DNA from: Sphingomonas daechungensis
Lineage (GTDB): Bacteria; Pseudomonadota; Alphaproteobacteria; Sphingomonadales; Sphingomonadaceae
NCBI RefSeq assembly: GCF_014489495.1
Contig: NZ_CP060780.1
Span: 806,001-870,000, forward strand
DNA: 64,000 nt
Reading direction: 5' to 3'
Position numbers and translations under genes: made by a program. Each line of letters opens with the position of its first letter. Positions within the stretch are counted from its first letter, which is position 1. The notes under the pieces were generated by a model. That model did no database searches. It was not told the DNA's origin and saw only the letters and a list, made by a program, of their open reading frames with translations. Below, in pieces: positions 17,946 to 27,191 of this stretch.

Positions 17946-19738
17946 GAAGACAGCGCTTCCGCCATTTCGGCGACTTCGAGCCAGCGTTCTTCCGCAGCGT
18001 TCCGGTCAGCTCGGAGCTTGGCGGCGCGGTCTGACAGCTCTCCGAATTTCTTCGGATCGCGGGTGTAGAGGTCGGGGTCGGCAAGCACGTCCTCGACCGC
18101 CGCGATCTCCGCTTCCATGTGCTCAATCTCGCCGGGCAGCCGGTCGAGATCGCGCTGGTCCTTGTAGCTAAGCTTCCTGGTCCCCTGCGAAGGCAGGGGT
18201 CCAGTGGGTTCTTCTCTTGTGACCCTAGGCTGCAATCCTGACTTCGCAGGAGCGCTAGGCCGTCGCCGCTTCGCCCAGTCCTCGTAGCCGCCCGCCACGA
18301 CGTCCACTCGGCCGGACCCATCGAGACCGAGCGTCACCGTCACGGTCCGGTCAAGGAAGTCGCGGTCGTGACTCACGATCAGGACGGTTCCTTCGTAGTC
18401 GGCGATCACTTCCTGCAGCAGGTCGAGTGTCTCCAGGTCGAGATCGTTGGTTGGCTCGTCCAGCACAAGCAAATTGGCTTCGCGTGCAAATTCGCGCGCC
18501 AGCAACAGCCGCGATCTCTCGCCGCCCGACAACGACCCCACAGGGGCCTCCGTCAGCTCGGGCGAGAAGAGGAATTCCTTGAGGTAACCCTTGATGTGCT
18601 TCTTCACGCCTCGGACGTCGATCCAGTCGCCACCCTCGGCAAGGACGTCGCGCACTCGCTTCGCCGGGTCCATCAGCTTGCGTTGCTGGTCGATGACGAT
18701 ACCCGACAGCGTCTTCGCCCGCTCGACCGTGCCCTCGTCCGGCTGAAGCTCGCCGGTAAGCAGCCTGAGAAGGGTGGTCTTCCCTGCTCCGTTCGGACCG
18801 ACGATGCCGATCCGGTCGCCGCGCTGGATGCGCAAGGTAAAGTCGCGGATGATCTGGCGGTCGCCGTAGCTCTTGGACACACGGTCGGAATCGATCACCG
18901 CCTTCGAGCGAACGTCGTCCTTGGCGACCGCGAGCTTTGCGGTGCCTGGACCACCGATCATGGCCGCACGCTGCGCGCGCATGTCCTGCAGCTTGGCAAG
19001 GCGCCCCTGGTTTCGGCGGCGGCGAGCGGTGACTCCGCGCTCGAGCCAGCGAAGCTCGATGGCCAACTTGGCATCCAGCTTCTCGGCCGCCCGCGCTTCT
19101 TCTTCGTAGGCCTTTTCCATCCACGCCTCGAAGCCGCCGAAGCCGATCTCGGCGCGCCGCAGGTGGCCGCGATCGAGCCACAGGCAGCTCTTGGTCAGGC
19201 GAGTCAGGAACGTGCGATCGTGGCTGATGACGATGAACGCACCGGTGTAACGGTTGAGCCAGTCCTCCAGCCACTCGATGCCGCCAAGGTCGAGGTGGTT
19301 GGTCGGCTCGTCGAGAAAGAGGATGTCCGGGTCCTGCGCAAGCGCGCGCGTGATCGCGGCGCGCCTCCGTTCGCCCCCGCTCGCGGTCGCGACGGGCCGG
19401 GACAGGTCGAGAGCGATCTGGTCCGCGATCGCCGCCACCTCATGTGGCTCCGGAGCGCCGGGGCCGGACAGGATCCAGTCGAGCAGCGTAGCGTGCCCGC
19501 TCATGTCGGGATCCTGCTCCAGCAGGACGACCTTGCTACCCGGCACGATCGTTCGCCGCCCCTCGTCGGTCTCGATCAGGTCGGCAAGGCACTTGAGCAG
19601 CGTGGTCTTGCCAGCGCCGTTGCGGCCGATCAGCGCCAGCCGGTCGCGTGGACGAATATGGACGTCCAGGTGACGGAACAGCCAGCCTTCGCCCTGAACG
19701 AGTCCGAGATCTTCGTAACTGAGTGTCGCCGCTACCAT
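17942..19738 (-). CDS. ABC-F ATPase (Uup-like)
   Basis: Soluble tandem ATPase of 598 residues that acts on ribosomes or nucleic acid rather than in transport. The first cassette has GRNGAGKTTLL, SGGERRRA and ILFLDEPTNHLD; the second has GPNGAGKTTLL, SGGERSRL and LLVLDEPTNDLD. A basic inter-domain linker (about residues 230-290) and a C-terminal coiled coil (about 525-595, with DLDRLPGEIEHMEAEIAAVE) place it near Uup. Start at 19738 (MVAATLSYEDL) fits the family; an in-frame extension to 19822 has no family character. No membrane segment is present. Confidence 0.9.
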   Translation of the reverse strand: MVAATLSYEDLGLVQGEGWLFRHLDVHIRPRDRLALIGRNGAGKTTLLKCLADLIETDEGRRTIVPGSKVVLLEQDPDMSGHATLLDWILSGPGAPEPHEVAAIADQIALDLSRPVATASGGERRRAAITRALAQDPDILFLDEPTNHLDLGGIEWLEDWLNRYTGAFIVISHDRTFLTRLTKSCLWLDRGHLRRAEIGFGGFEAWMEKAYEEEARAAEKLDAKLAIELRWLERGVTARRRRNQGRLAKLQDMRAQRAAMIGGPGTAKLAVAKDDVRSKAVIDSDRVSKSYGDRQIIRDFTLRIQRGDRIGIVGPNGAGKTTLLRLLTGELQPDEGTVERAKTLSGIVIDQQRKLMDPAKRVRDVLAEGGDWIDVRGVKKHIKGYLKEFLFSPELTEAPVGSLSGGERSRLLLAREFAREANLLVLDEPTNDLDLETLDLLQEVIADYEGTVLIVSHDRDFLDRTVTVTLGLDGSGRVDVVAGGYEDWAKRRRPSAPAKSGLQPRVTREEPTGPLPSQGTRKLSYKDQRDLDRLPGEIEHMEAEIAAVEDVLADPDLYTRDPKKFGELSDRAAKLRADRNAAEERWLEVAEMAEALSS

Positions 19739-19934
19739 GCGCGGCCAGATAGGTTGGATATTCCGCGCCGTCACCCGTCGGGCTGAGACGCATGCTCCCT
19801 TGAACCCGCCATTCACCGTCAAGTCTGGCGTAAACGGGAAATTTACGGCAGGTTCGCGAGCTTAACGGCTCTGTTCAGGACCATTCATAAGGCATTCAAT
19901 GGTTTCTGTTAGAACGCGTCCCAAGAGAAAAGCC

Positions 19935-20231
19935 ATGAGCCTGTTTCGTAACCTTGCTCTGGCCGCGCTTGGCGCAGGCCTGATTGCGACGCCCGCGCTA
20001 GCGGATCCGCCGCGCGATGCCGATCGCGCGTTCGATGCGGCGCGCCAGGGCCGCGCCATGCCGCTTCCCAGCATCGAACGCCGAGTCATGCCCTTCATGG
20101 GCGGCGCCGACTATCTCGGTCCCGAGTTCAATGGCGACACCTACCGCCTGAAGTTCGTCAAGGACGGACGGGTCATCTGGGTCGATGTCGACGCCGCGAC
20201 CGGCCGCATCAAGGGCAAGTCCAGGCCCTAA
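19935..20231 (+). CDS. Small secreted PepSY-like protein
   Basis: A 98-residue protein with a signal peptide (MSLFRNLALAALGAGLIATPALA) and a compact domain that ends YRLKFVKDGRVIWVDVDAATGRI, the beta-strand pattern of a PepSY domain. Such domains are often peptidase inhibitors or periplasmic sensor partners. It sits directly upstream of a two-component pair, 117 bases from its start, so it may report to that kinase; this is inference from position. Confidence 0.75.
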   Translation: MSLFRNLALAALGAGLIATPALADPPRDADRAFDAARQGRAMPLPSIERRVMPFMGGADYLGPEFNGDTYRLKFVKDGRVIWVDVDAATGRIKGKSRP

Positions 20232-20348
20232 GCCGTTTCGGCTGCACATTGACTTTTGTGCGCGTCTCCCCAGTTCATTCCGCTAAAGCAACCGTTCAGC
20301 TTCGCGTTGGTTTGAGGCTTCGACAAAGTTTCTAGGGGAACATCGCAA

Positions 20349-21014
20349 ATGCGTGTCTTGATCGTCGAAGACGAGCCCAACCTCGGGCGCCAGTTGCGTT
20401 CGACCCTTGAGGGGGCCGGTTACGCCGTAGATCTCGCGACCGATGGCGAGGATGGTCACTATTTGGGTTCAACCGAAGCGTACGACGCCGTGATCCTCGA
20501 TCTTGGGCTTCCTGAGGTCGATGGCCTGACCGTGCTCGACCGTTGGCGGAAGGAAGGTCGCCGGATGCCGGTGCTGGTCCTGACCGCACGCGACAGCTGG
20601 TCGGACAAAGTCGCTGGACTCGATGCCGGCGCGGACGACTACCTCGCCAAGCCGTTCCAGACCGAAGAGTTGATTGCTCGTCTTCGCGCGTTGATCCGTC
20701 GCGCGTCCGGCAATGCGTCCTCGGAGCTCAACGCGGGCGACATCCGTCTCGACACGCGCTCGGGCAAGGTCACCAAGGCCGGTGAGCCGGTGAAGCTGAC
20801 CGCTCAGGAGTACAAGCTGCTCAGCTACCTGATGCACCACAAGGGCAAGGTGGTGAGTCGGACCGAGCTGATCGAGCACATCTACGACCAGGACTTCGAC
20901 CGCGATTCGAACACGATCGAAGTGTTCGTCACCCGCATCCGCAAGAAATTGGGCGCCGACGTGATCACGACCATTCGCGGCCTCGGCTATACCCTTGAGG
21001 ATCCCGCGGGTTGA
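20349..21014 (+). CDS. OmpR/PhoP-family response regulator
   Basis: DNA-binding regulator of 221 residues. The receiver domain (1-115) has VEDEPNLG, phosphoacceptor Asp in AVILDLGLPEVDG and the conserved Lys in LAKPFQTEEL. The winged-helix domain (about 125-220) ends in TTIRGLGYTLEDP. It overlaps the start of the adjacent kinase gene and is its presumed partner. GGGGAA precedes the ATG at about 10 bases. Confidence 0.92.
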   Translation: MRVLIVEDEPNLGRQLRSTLEGAGYAVDLATDGEDGHYLGSTEAYDAVILDLGLPEVDGLTVLDRWRKEGRRMPVLVLTARDSWSDKVAGLDAGADDYLAKPFQTEELIARLRALIRRASGNASSELNAGDIRLDTRSGKVTKAGEPVKLTAQEYKLLSYLMHHKGKVVSRTELIEHIYDQDFDRDSNTIEVFVTRIRKKLGADVITTIRGLGYTLEDPAG

Positions 21015-22409
21015 TCGACCAAGCCGCCCGGCAACGGCGGCGGCCGAGGGGGAGGCCGTAGCGACGACGAGCAAAGGCTCGACCGTCGGCTCGCTGACGC
21101 GGCGCATGATCGTCGTCGCCGCATTCTGGATTACAACCTTGCTGCTGACGGGTGGCTTCGCGCTCGACCGCGTCCTGTCGGCGTCCATCGTCCAGAACTT
21201 CGACGACCAGTTGAAGTACGTCCTCAACGGCATGATCGCGGCGTCCGAAATCGGGCCCGACGGCGAAGTCCGGTTCAACCGGCCACCCGCCGACCAGCGT
21301 TTCATCGAGCCGTACTCCGGGTCTACTTCCAGGTCAGCGGGTCGGGCGCCGACACCTTCCCGTCACGGTCGCTGTGGGACCGGCGCCTGCGGGTTGTCGA
21401 CGAGCATCAGGACGTCAACGTACACGTCTACAACAGTAATGAGTTCGACGGCGAGCCGCTGAGGATTTCGGAGCGCGACGTCATTTTGCCCGGGTCGAAG
21501 GTCCGCTGGCGATTTCAGGTCGCCCAATCGCGCGAAATGATCGACACACAGATCAGGCAATTGCGCTCGACCCTGTTCTGGAGCTTCTTCGCGCTCGGAA
21601 TTGGCTTGCTGATCCTTGCCGCGCTCCAGACGTTCTACGGCCTCTGGCCGCTGCGCCGCGTCCGGCAGGACGTCGCTGCGATCCGCTCGGGCGCGAAGAC
21701 CCGGATCGACGAGAATTTCCCGGTCGAGGTTCGTCCGCTGACCGAAGAGATCAACCAGCTCCTTGCCCATAGCGAAGAGCAAGCGGAGGAAGCGCGGCGG
21801 CACGCCGGCAACCTCGCCCATGCGCTGAAGACACCGCTGACGGTCATCACCAACGCCGCCACGGCGCGCTCGCCGGACCTCCCGGAAACGGTGTTCCGCG
21901 AAGCGATCGTGATGCGGCGGCAGGTCGATCACCACCTGGCCCGTGCCCGCGCGATCGGCCGCCGCGCTTCGGTGCACGCCCGGGCGACTGTCTGGGACAG
22001 TCTGCAATCGGTTCAGCGCGCGGTCGACCGCCTCTACGAAAAGGTCACAGTGGATATCGCCGGCGACAAGACCGCCCAGGTTCGCGTCGAGCGCCAGGAC
22101 CTTGATGAGATGCTCGGCAATCTCGTCGAGAACGCCGCGAAATATGGAGGCGGGCGTGTCTTCGTCACTGTGGAGCGGCAGGCCCCGATGATCGACATCA
22201 TCATCGAGGATGACGGCGAAGGCATCCCGAAGCAGCAGCGGGAAACTCTGTTCCAGCGCGGCGCGCGTCTCGACACCGACAAGCCCGGCACCGGCCTCGG
22301 GCTCGCCATCGTTCGCGACGTTGCGGAGATCTACGGCGGGACGATCACGCTCGAGGAGAGCGAAGACCTCGGCGGCCTGCTCGCCCGCCTGAGCCTCCCC
22401 GCAGGCTAG
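20995..22409 (+). CDS. Sensor histidine kinase (PhoQ-like), frameshifted
   Basis: Two-membrane-segment kinase: MIVVAAFWITTLLLTGGFAL near the N-terminus, a periplasmic sensor of about 130 residues, then FWSFFALGIGLLILAALQTF. The core has H-box NLAHALKTPLTVI, N-box NLVENAAKYGG, and G-boxes DDGEGIP and GTGLGLAIV. One missing G at 19-21 of the 21300 block (21319-21321) separates IEPYSG from VYFQVSG; restoring it gives 471 residues. The start is unclear: a TTG at 20995 is the furthest in-frame codon, overlapping the regulator by 20 bases. A second missing base in the GGGGG run near 21050 with a TTG at 21011 is an alternative. Confidence 0.86.
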
Positions 22410-22441
22410 GAAATGTGCTGTTCAGCGGCTAGGGCGCGCCC

Positions 22442-23455
22442 GTGACCGCGACCTTACACGAATTGAAGCCCGCGACCGCGCCGTCGCTCGATCCGTTGAT
22501 GGCACTCGTCGCCGACGACATGCACGGTGTGAATGCCGTCATTCTCGACCGCATGCAGAGCAAGGTCGGGCTCATCCCCGAGCTGGCGGGCCACCTGATC
22601 GCCGGCGGCGGCAAGCGAATGCGGCCGATGCTGACGCTCGGCTGTGCGGCGTTGCTCGGATATAGCGGGAACAGGCACCAGAAACTCGCCGCCGCGGTCG
22701 AGTTCATCCACACCGCCACCTTGCTCCACGACGATGTCGTCGACGGCTCCGGCCTGCGCCGGGGAAAACGCACCGCGAACCTCATCTGGGGTAACCCGGC
22801 CAGCGTTCTTGTCGGCGACTTCCTCTTCAGCCGCGCTTTCGAGCTGATGGTCGAGGACGGCAGCCTTCGCGTTCTCAAGATCCTCAGCCATGCCTCCGCG
22901 GTCATCGCCGAGGGCGAAGTCGACCAGCTGACCACGCAGCGGAAGATCGACACGGACGAAGAGCAGTACCTCGACATCATTTCCGCCAAGACCGCGGCCC
23001 TGTTCGCAGCCGCCTGCCGAATCGCTCCGGTTGTCGCCGAAGCGAGTGACGACGCCGAAGTCGCTCTCGAAAAGTACGGCCGTTACCTCGGAATTGCCTT
23101 CCAGCTTGTCGACGACGTCCTCGACTACGGCGCGAACCAGGACGTGATGGGCAAGGGCGTGGGTGATGACTTCCGGGACGGTAAAGTCACTCTGCCCGTC
23201 ATCCTCGCCTACGCGCGCGGCTCGGACGAAGATCGTGCGTTCTGGCGCGCAGCGATCACCGGCGAGCGCACGTCCGACGAAGACCTGGCGCACGCCATCG
23301 CGCTGCTACGCCAGACCGATGCCCTTTCGGAAACCGTCGAGCGCGCGCGCCACTATGGACGACGCGCGCTGGACAGCCTCGCCCAATTCCCCGCCGGCAA
23401 AGCCAAGTCCGCGCTCAGCGAGGCCGTCGAGTTCGCAATCTCCCGCGCTTACTGA
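22442..23455 (+). CDS. ispB: Polyprenyl diphosphate synthase (ubiquinone side chain)
   Basis: Trans-prenyltransferase of 337 residues that builds the long isoprenoid tail of ubiquinone by adding isopentenyl diphosphate units. The first Asp-rich motif is LLHDDVVDGS near residue 98 and the second is FQLVDDVLDYG near 218; GGGKRMRPML is the conserved substrate loop. The start is GTG at 22442. Chain length cannot be fixed from sequence, though ubiquinone-10 is usual in this order. It follows the kinase gene by 32 bases. Confidence 0.92.
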   Translation: MTATLHELKPATAPSLDPLMALVADDMHGVNAVILDRMQSKVGLIPELAGHLIAGGGKRMRPMLTLGCAALLGYSGNRHQKLAAAVEFIHTATLLHDDVVDGSGLRRGKRTANLIWGNPASVLVGDFLFSRAFELMVEDGSLRVLKILSHASAVIAEGEVDQLTTQRKIDTDEEQYLDIISAKTAALFAAACRIAPVVAEASDDAEVALEKYGRYLGIAFQLVDDVLDYGANQDVMGKGVGDDFRDGKVTLPVILAYARGSDEDRAFWRAAITGERTSDEDLAHAIALLRQTDALSETVERARHYGRRALDSLAQFPAGKAKSALSEAVEFAISRAY

Positions 23456-24063
23456 GCGGAGCCCGGCACGGGCACCATCAAGTGCGCGTAGGGCGTTCCT
23501 GCCCACATCACATAGGGCGCTGAGGTGTCCGGTTTGGCGCCAGTGGGATAGCCTGCCAGCACCTCTTTCGATCCCACGATCATGATGTGTGGACCGGTAT
23601 GGATCCAGTCCTTCGCTTCCGCAGGTCCGGTTGCATAGGGGTCGGTGTTGCTGGCGTCCGTGCCGCCTTCCATCATGTACATTACGCCGACGGTGTTCGC
23701 GGGCGGCTCGGCCTTGGTCATCCAAGCCTTCGCCCATTTTGCGGCGTTGGCGTCCATGCACATCGGATCGGGTCCGGGCGTCGTCGGGCTGTCCGGCATG
23801 CAGGTCCAACCGTTCTTGCCTTCGCGCAGCGTCGTCATCTTCCCGTCTGCCGCGGCTTGGACGATCGTCGCGTCACCGGCGATTGACGCCGGCGCCGCCG
23901 ACATCGCGCTCGTCACTGGATCGCTGTGATCCGTGGCGGAGGCTGCGTTGGCCGGAGCTTCCGCCTCATTCCCCGCCCCCTCGGCGACCGGTCCCTGTTT
24001 GCAGCCACTTAAGGCAAGCGACATCCCCGCCGCGGCCAGCAACGCCATTCTCACATGATGCAT
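23449..24063 (-). CDS. Putative lipoprotein, unknown function
   Basis: A 204-residue protein with lipoprotein leader MHHVRMALLAAAGMSLALSGC (lipobox LSGC), an Ala-rich linker and a domain containing WTCMPDSP, DPMCMDANAAKWAKAWM and the motif HIMIVGSKEVLAGYPTG. A GAGGAGGA ribosome binding site supports the start at 24063. Its last codons overlap those of the convergent prenyl synthase by 7 bases. I do not recognise a named family; similar proteins are annotated as hypothetical. Confidence 0.78.
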   Translation of the reverse strand: MHHVRMALLAAAGMSLALSGCKQGPVAEGAGNEAEAPANAASATDHSDPVTSAMSAAPASIAGDATIVQAAADGKMTTLREGKNGWTCMPDSPTTPGPDPMCMDANAAKWAKAWMTKAEPPANTVGVMYMMEGGTDASNTDPYATGPAEAKDWIHTGPHIMIVGSKEVLAGYPTGAKPDTSAPYVMWAGTPYAHLMVPVPGSAQ

Positions 24064-24169
24064 GCAGTCCTCCTCTCTTCGGGAGGACGCTTCGATTAGC
24101 ACAAACGACAATGGTGTGCATCAGCGCGGCGCTTGATTTCGGCTCGGTGCTGGTTCAGGTCGCTCGGCG

Positions 24170-24451
24170 ATGACGATCGCACGCATTTCCGAGCTCGACC
24201 GCCGCACGACCCAGTCGGGGAAAGCCAACAATGGACTGTGGCTTCTGGAGTTCGAACGGCAGAAGCCGCTTCGCCCGGATCCTCTGACCGGCTGGAACGG
24301 CTCCGGTGACACAAACACGCAGGTCCGCATCACCTTCAAGACCAAGGACGAGGCCGTCGCGTTCTGCGACAGCCGCGGCATCGCCTACCACCTCATCCCG
24401 GCCGCCCCGGTCAAGATGAAGATTCAGGCCTACGCGGACAATTTCCGCTAG
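24170..24451 (+). CDS. ETC complex I subunit (NDUFS4 family)
   Basis: A 93-residue accessory subunit of NADH:ubiquinone oxidoreductase, homologous to mitochondrial NDUFS4 (18-kDa). Conserved segments are QSGKANNGLWLLEFE, DPLTGWNGSGDTNTQVRI and FKTKDEAVAFCDSRGIAY. The family is confined to alphaproteobacteria and mitochondria. It stands alone; the core nuo genes are not in the window. Confidence 0.9.
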   Translation: MTIARISELDRRTTQSGKANNGLWLLEFERQKPLRPDPLTGWNGSGDTNTQVRITFKTKDEAVAFCDSRGIAYHLIPAAPVKMKIQAYADNFR

Positions 24452-24507
24452 GACTTGCCAGCCCCTCTGCCGACCGCCAGACATAGGCCGCCGAGCTAGG
24501 GGGAGGC

Positions 24508-25659
24508 CTGTACGACAGTCGAGTTGCGTTAGTTGTCGGCACACGTCCCGAAGCGATTAAACTAGCACCCCTTGCCAAAGCGCTGATCGAGCGCGGCATT
24601 GCGTCACGCCTGATCCTCACGGGGCAGCATCCGAACTTGCGGGCATCAGAGTACGGTATGCCCGATCTTCCGACGGTGGGGCTGTCGTGCGCAGGGTTGC
24701 CCGACCCAAACGCGCACGCGGGAACCGTCGCGCGATCCATTGGCCAAGCCTTGGATGGAATCCGCTTGGTCATCGTCCAGGGAGATACGTCGAGCGCGGT
24801 CGGCGGAGGCCTCGGCGCTGCGCAGACAGGGGTTCCGGTGGCTCACGTCGAAGCCGGCTTGCGTAGCCACGACCGTCGCGATCCGTGGCCGGAAGAAGAT
24901 TTCAGGATCGCGATCGATGCGATGGCAACACTTTTGTTCGCGCCGACGGTGTTGAACGCCGCGAACCTGCGCCGCGAAAGGGTCCGGGGACGAATCTCGC
25001 TCACCGGGAATACAGGAATCGACGTTTTGCTGGATCGGATTCGTGGTCTCCGACCGGCGACCACGGACCCATGCAGAAAGCGACTGCTGGTCACCTGTCA
25101 TAGACGCGAAAGCTGGGAGGCCCTGCCCGCCATTGCGTCATCGCTCATCGCTCTCGCCAGACGCAGCGACGTTGCAATCGCCCTCGTGCTTCATCCGAAC
25201 CAACGAGTCGCGGGCGAGATGGTTCGCCTTCTTGGACGGACCCCGAATCTCGATCTCCGGCCGCCGTGTGGGCACGTCGAGATCCTTCAGCTCATGCGCG
25301 ACAGCGATCTGATCCTGAGCGACTCCGGCGGAATTCAGGAAGAAGCGCCGGCACTCGGCATCCCGCTCCTAGTCCTCCGCGATCGCACCGAGCGCCCGGA
25401 AGGCATCTCAAGCGGCAATGCGGTCCTGGTCGGCCGCGACCCGGAGCGCATCTACGCCACAGCGTCCGCGTTGCTGGACTCGACCGACGTCCTGGCCTCC
25501 ATGAGCACGCCCAACTTGCCATACGGCGATGGCGCGGCATCCAAGCGCATCGCTCAAGCAATAGAAGACTGGCTCGCGACGGAACCATGCCCGAATGTCA
25601 GATCGAGCGAACCTCGATCGCCATCGCTCCTGTCGGTGACAGCACAAGTCGCGCAGTAG
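24508..25659 (+). CDS. wecB: UDP-N-acetylglucosamine 2-epimerase (non-hydrolysing)
   Basis: Converts UDP-GlcNAc to UDP-ManNAc for surface polysaccharide synthesis. Family signatures are the N-terminal VVGTRPEAIKLAPL, the catalytic VQGDTSSA and AHVEAGLRSHD segments, TCHRRESW, and the nucleotide-binding SDSGGIQEEAP near the C-terminus. The frame is open from 24487 but has no ATG, GTG or TTG until 24637, which would cut off GTRPEAIK. I place the start at a CTG (24508) right after AGGGGGAGG, though spacing is too short for a good site, so the true start may be hidden by a sequence error. Isolated from other polysaccharide genes here. Confidence 0.82.
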   Translation: MYDSRVALVVGTRPEAIKLAPLAKALIERGIASRLILTGQHPNLRASEYGMPDLPTVGLSCAGLPDPNAHAGTVARSIGQALDGIRLVIVQGDTSSAVGGGLGAAQTGVPVAHVEAGLRSHDRRDPWPEEDFRIAIDAMATLLFAPTVLNAANLRRERVRGRISLTGNTGIDVLLDRIRGLRPATTDPCRKRLLVTCHRRESWEALPAIASSLIALARRSDVAIALVLHPNQRVAGEMVRLLGRTPNLDLRPPCGHVEILQLMRDSDLILSDSGGIQEEAPALGIPLLVLRDRTERPEGISSGNAVLVGRDPERIYATASALLDSTDVLASMSTPNLPYGDGAASKRIAQAIEDWLATEPCPNVRSSEPRSPSLLSVTAQVAQ

Positions 25660-25846
25660 AGGCGGTTCTCTTTCCGAACGTCGCCGCCTGCAGCTCGTTG
25701 CGGGCAGCGTGGTGGTCGAACTTGAAGCCAGCGGCGTCAGCCTCTTCCTTCAAGTGTTGAAGATGGCTCTCGAGGTTCGCAATGCCTTCCTCGGGATCGA
25801 AATCCATCGTGACGGAAATGTCGGGCTGCGGACTTGGCTGTGTCAT
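25598..25846 (-). CDS. Small hypothetical protein
   Basis: An 82-residue acidic soluble protein from MTQPSPQPDISVTMDFDPEE, with a predicted helix (IANLESHLQHLKEEADAAG) and no signal peptide. GAAGG lies 5 bases before the ATG at 25846. Its 3' end overlaps that of wecB by 62 bases on the other strand, which lowers confidence in the last residues. It diverges from the dipeptidase gene. Family unknown to me. Confidence 0.6.
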   Translation of the reverse strand: MTQPSPQPDISVTMDFDPEEGIANLESHLQHLKEEADAAGFKFDHHAARNELQAATFGKRTASTARLVLSPTGAMAIEVRSI

Positions 25847-25904
25847 CGGCGCCTTCATCCACATCCAAGGTTGCGAGGACAAGCCCCGCTGATAGACATT
25901 GCGC

Positions 25905-27191
25905 ATGTCCCGAACGACCCGCGCCCTCACCGCCGCAGCCGCGCTGCTGATTGCAACCCCCGCATTGTCGCAGACGATCGACCCCGCAGTGCAGAAGCGG
26001 ATCGACCGGATCCTCAAGCAAACGCCCCTGATCGATGGCCACAACGACGTGCCGGAGCAGGTTCGCGAGAACTGGAAGTTCAGCGTCGAAGGGCTCGCGA
26101 GCGGTTCGGACAAGCGCCAGCCGAACCCGATGATGACCGATATGGAACGCCTTCACCAGGGACGCGTCGGCGGACAGTTCTGGTCGGTCTATATCGACGC
26201 GTCCGTCCACGGCGACGAGGCGATCCGCCAGACGCTTGAGCAGATCGACATCGTGACTCGCCTGGTCGAGGCCTATCCCAACGACCTTGAGCTTGCCTCG
26301 ACCGCCGACGACTTCGTGCGCATCCACCGCAAGGGCAAGATCGCCTCGGTCATGGGCGTTGAAGGCGGGCACCAGATCGGCGGGTCGATGGCTGCCCTGC
26401 GCCAGTATTACCGGCTCGGAGTACGCTACATGACCCTCACCCACTTCGCGACCAACGAATGGGCGGACAGCGCAACCGACGATCCCAAGTACGGCGGCCT
26501 CAGCCCGTTCGGGGTCGAAGTCGTGAAGGAAATGAACCGGATCGGCATGCTGGTCGATCTCGCCCACGTTTCGCCCGACACGATGAAGGATGCGATTGCC
26601 GCGTCGAAGGCGCCCGTGATCTTCAGCCACAGCAACGCCCGCGCCCTGGAAGACCATCCGCGCAATGTGCCGGACGAGGTGCTCGCTCTGCTGCCGTCGA
26701 ATGGCGGCGTGGTGATGGTCAACTTTTACACCGGCTATCTGTCGGAGCCGTTTCGCCAATGGAACGCCAACCGTGCGGCGGAAGAAGCGCGCTTCAAGTC
26801 GCTGTTCACCGGCCAGCCGGACAAGCGAAACGCTGCGATGGATGCCTGGGACAAGGCCAATCCGCCACCCAAGGCGGAAATCGGGATCATCGCCGACCAT
26901 ATCGAGCATATCGTCAAGGTTGCCGGCCACGACCACGTCGGACTTGGCGGGGACCTCGACGGCATTCCCTACGACCAGTCGCCGCCGGGGATGAACAGCG
27001 TTGCCGGTTACCCGCTGATCTTCGCGGAGCTCATCCGTCGCGGCTGGAACGACAAGGATTTGGCGAAGCTCGCGGGCGGCAACATCCTCCGGGTCTTGCG
27101 GCAGGCCGAAGCCGTCTCGGCGTCGATGAAGGACGTGCCCCCGTCTCTCGCCACCTTGCCCCCGGCCGCTGCAGCGGCCAAGTCGGACTGA
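25905..27191 (+). CDS. Secreted membrane-dipeptidase homologue (M19 family)
   Basis: Zinc dipeptidase of 428 residues in the renal dipeptidase/amidohydrolase fold. A signal peptide (MSRTTRALTAAAALLIATPALS) directs it to the periplasm. Metal-binding segments are LIDGHNDVPEQ (His-x-Asp), GVEGGHQIGGS with the bridging Glu, LVDLAHVSP, IFSHSNARAL and GLGGDLDGIPYD. It likely cleaves dipeptides, including D-residue-containing ones. Its TGA overlaps the ATG of the next gene. Confidence 0.92.
   Translation: MSRTTRALTAAAALLIATPALSQTIDPAVQKRIDRILKQTPLIDGHNDVPEQVRENWKFSVEGLASGSDKRQPNPMMTDMERLHQGRVGGQFWSVYIDASVHGDEAIRQTLEQIDIVTRLVEAYPNDLELASTADDFVRIHRKGKIASVMGVEGGHQIGGSMAALRQYYRLGVRYMTLTHFATNEWADSATDDPKYGGLSPFGVEVVKEMNRIGMLVDLAHVSPDTMKDAIAASKAPVIFSHSNARALEDHPRNVPDEVLALLPSNGGVVMVNFYTGYLSEPFRQWNANRAAEEARFKSLFTGQPDKRNAAMDAWDKANPPPKAEIGIIADHIEHIVKVAGHDHVGLGGDLDGIPYDQSPPGMNSVAGYPLIFAELIRRGWNDKDLAKLAGGNILRVLRQAEAVSASMKDVPPSLATLPPAAAAAKSD

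Noticed and set aside
18368..19786. Long plus-strand open frame (472 residues) opposite the ABC-F gene
   Set aside because: It is the mirror of a complete ABC-F gene with all motifs; the reverse frame has no family features and is common in GC-rich DNA.
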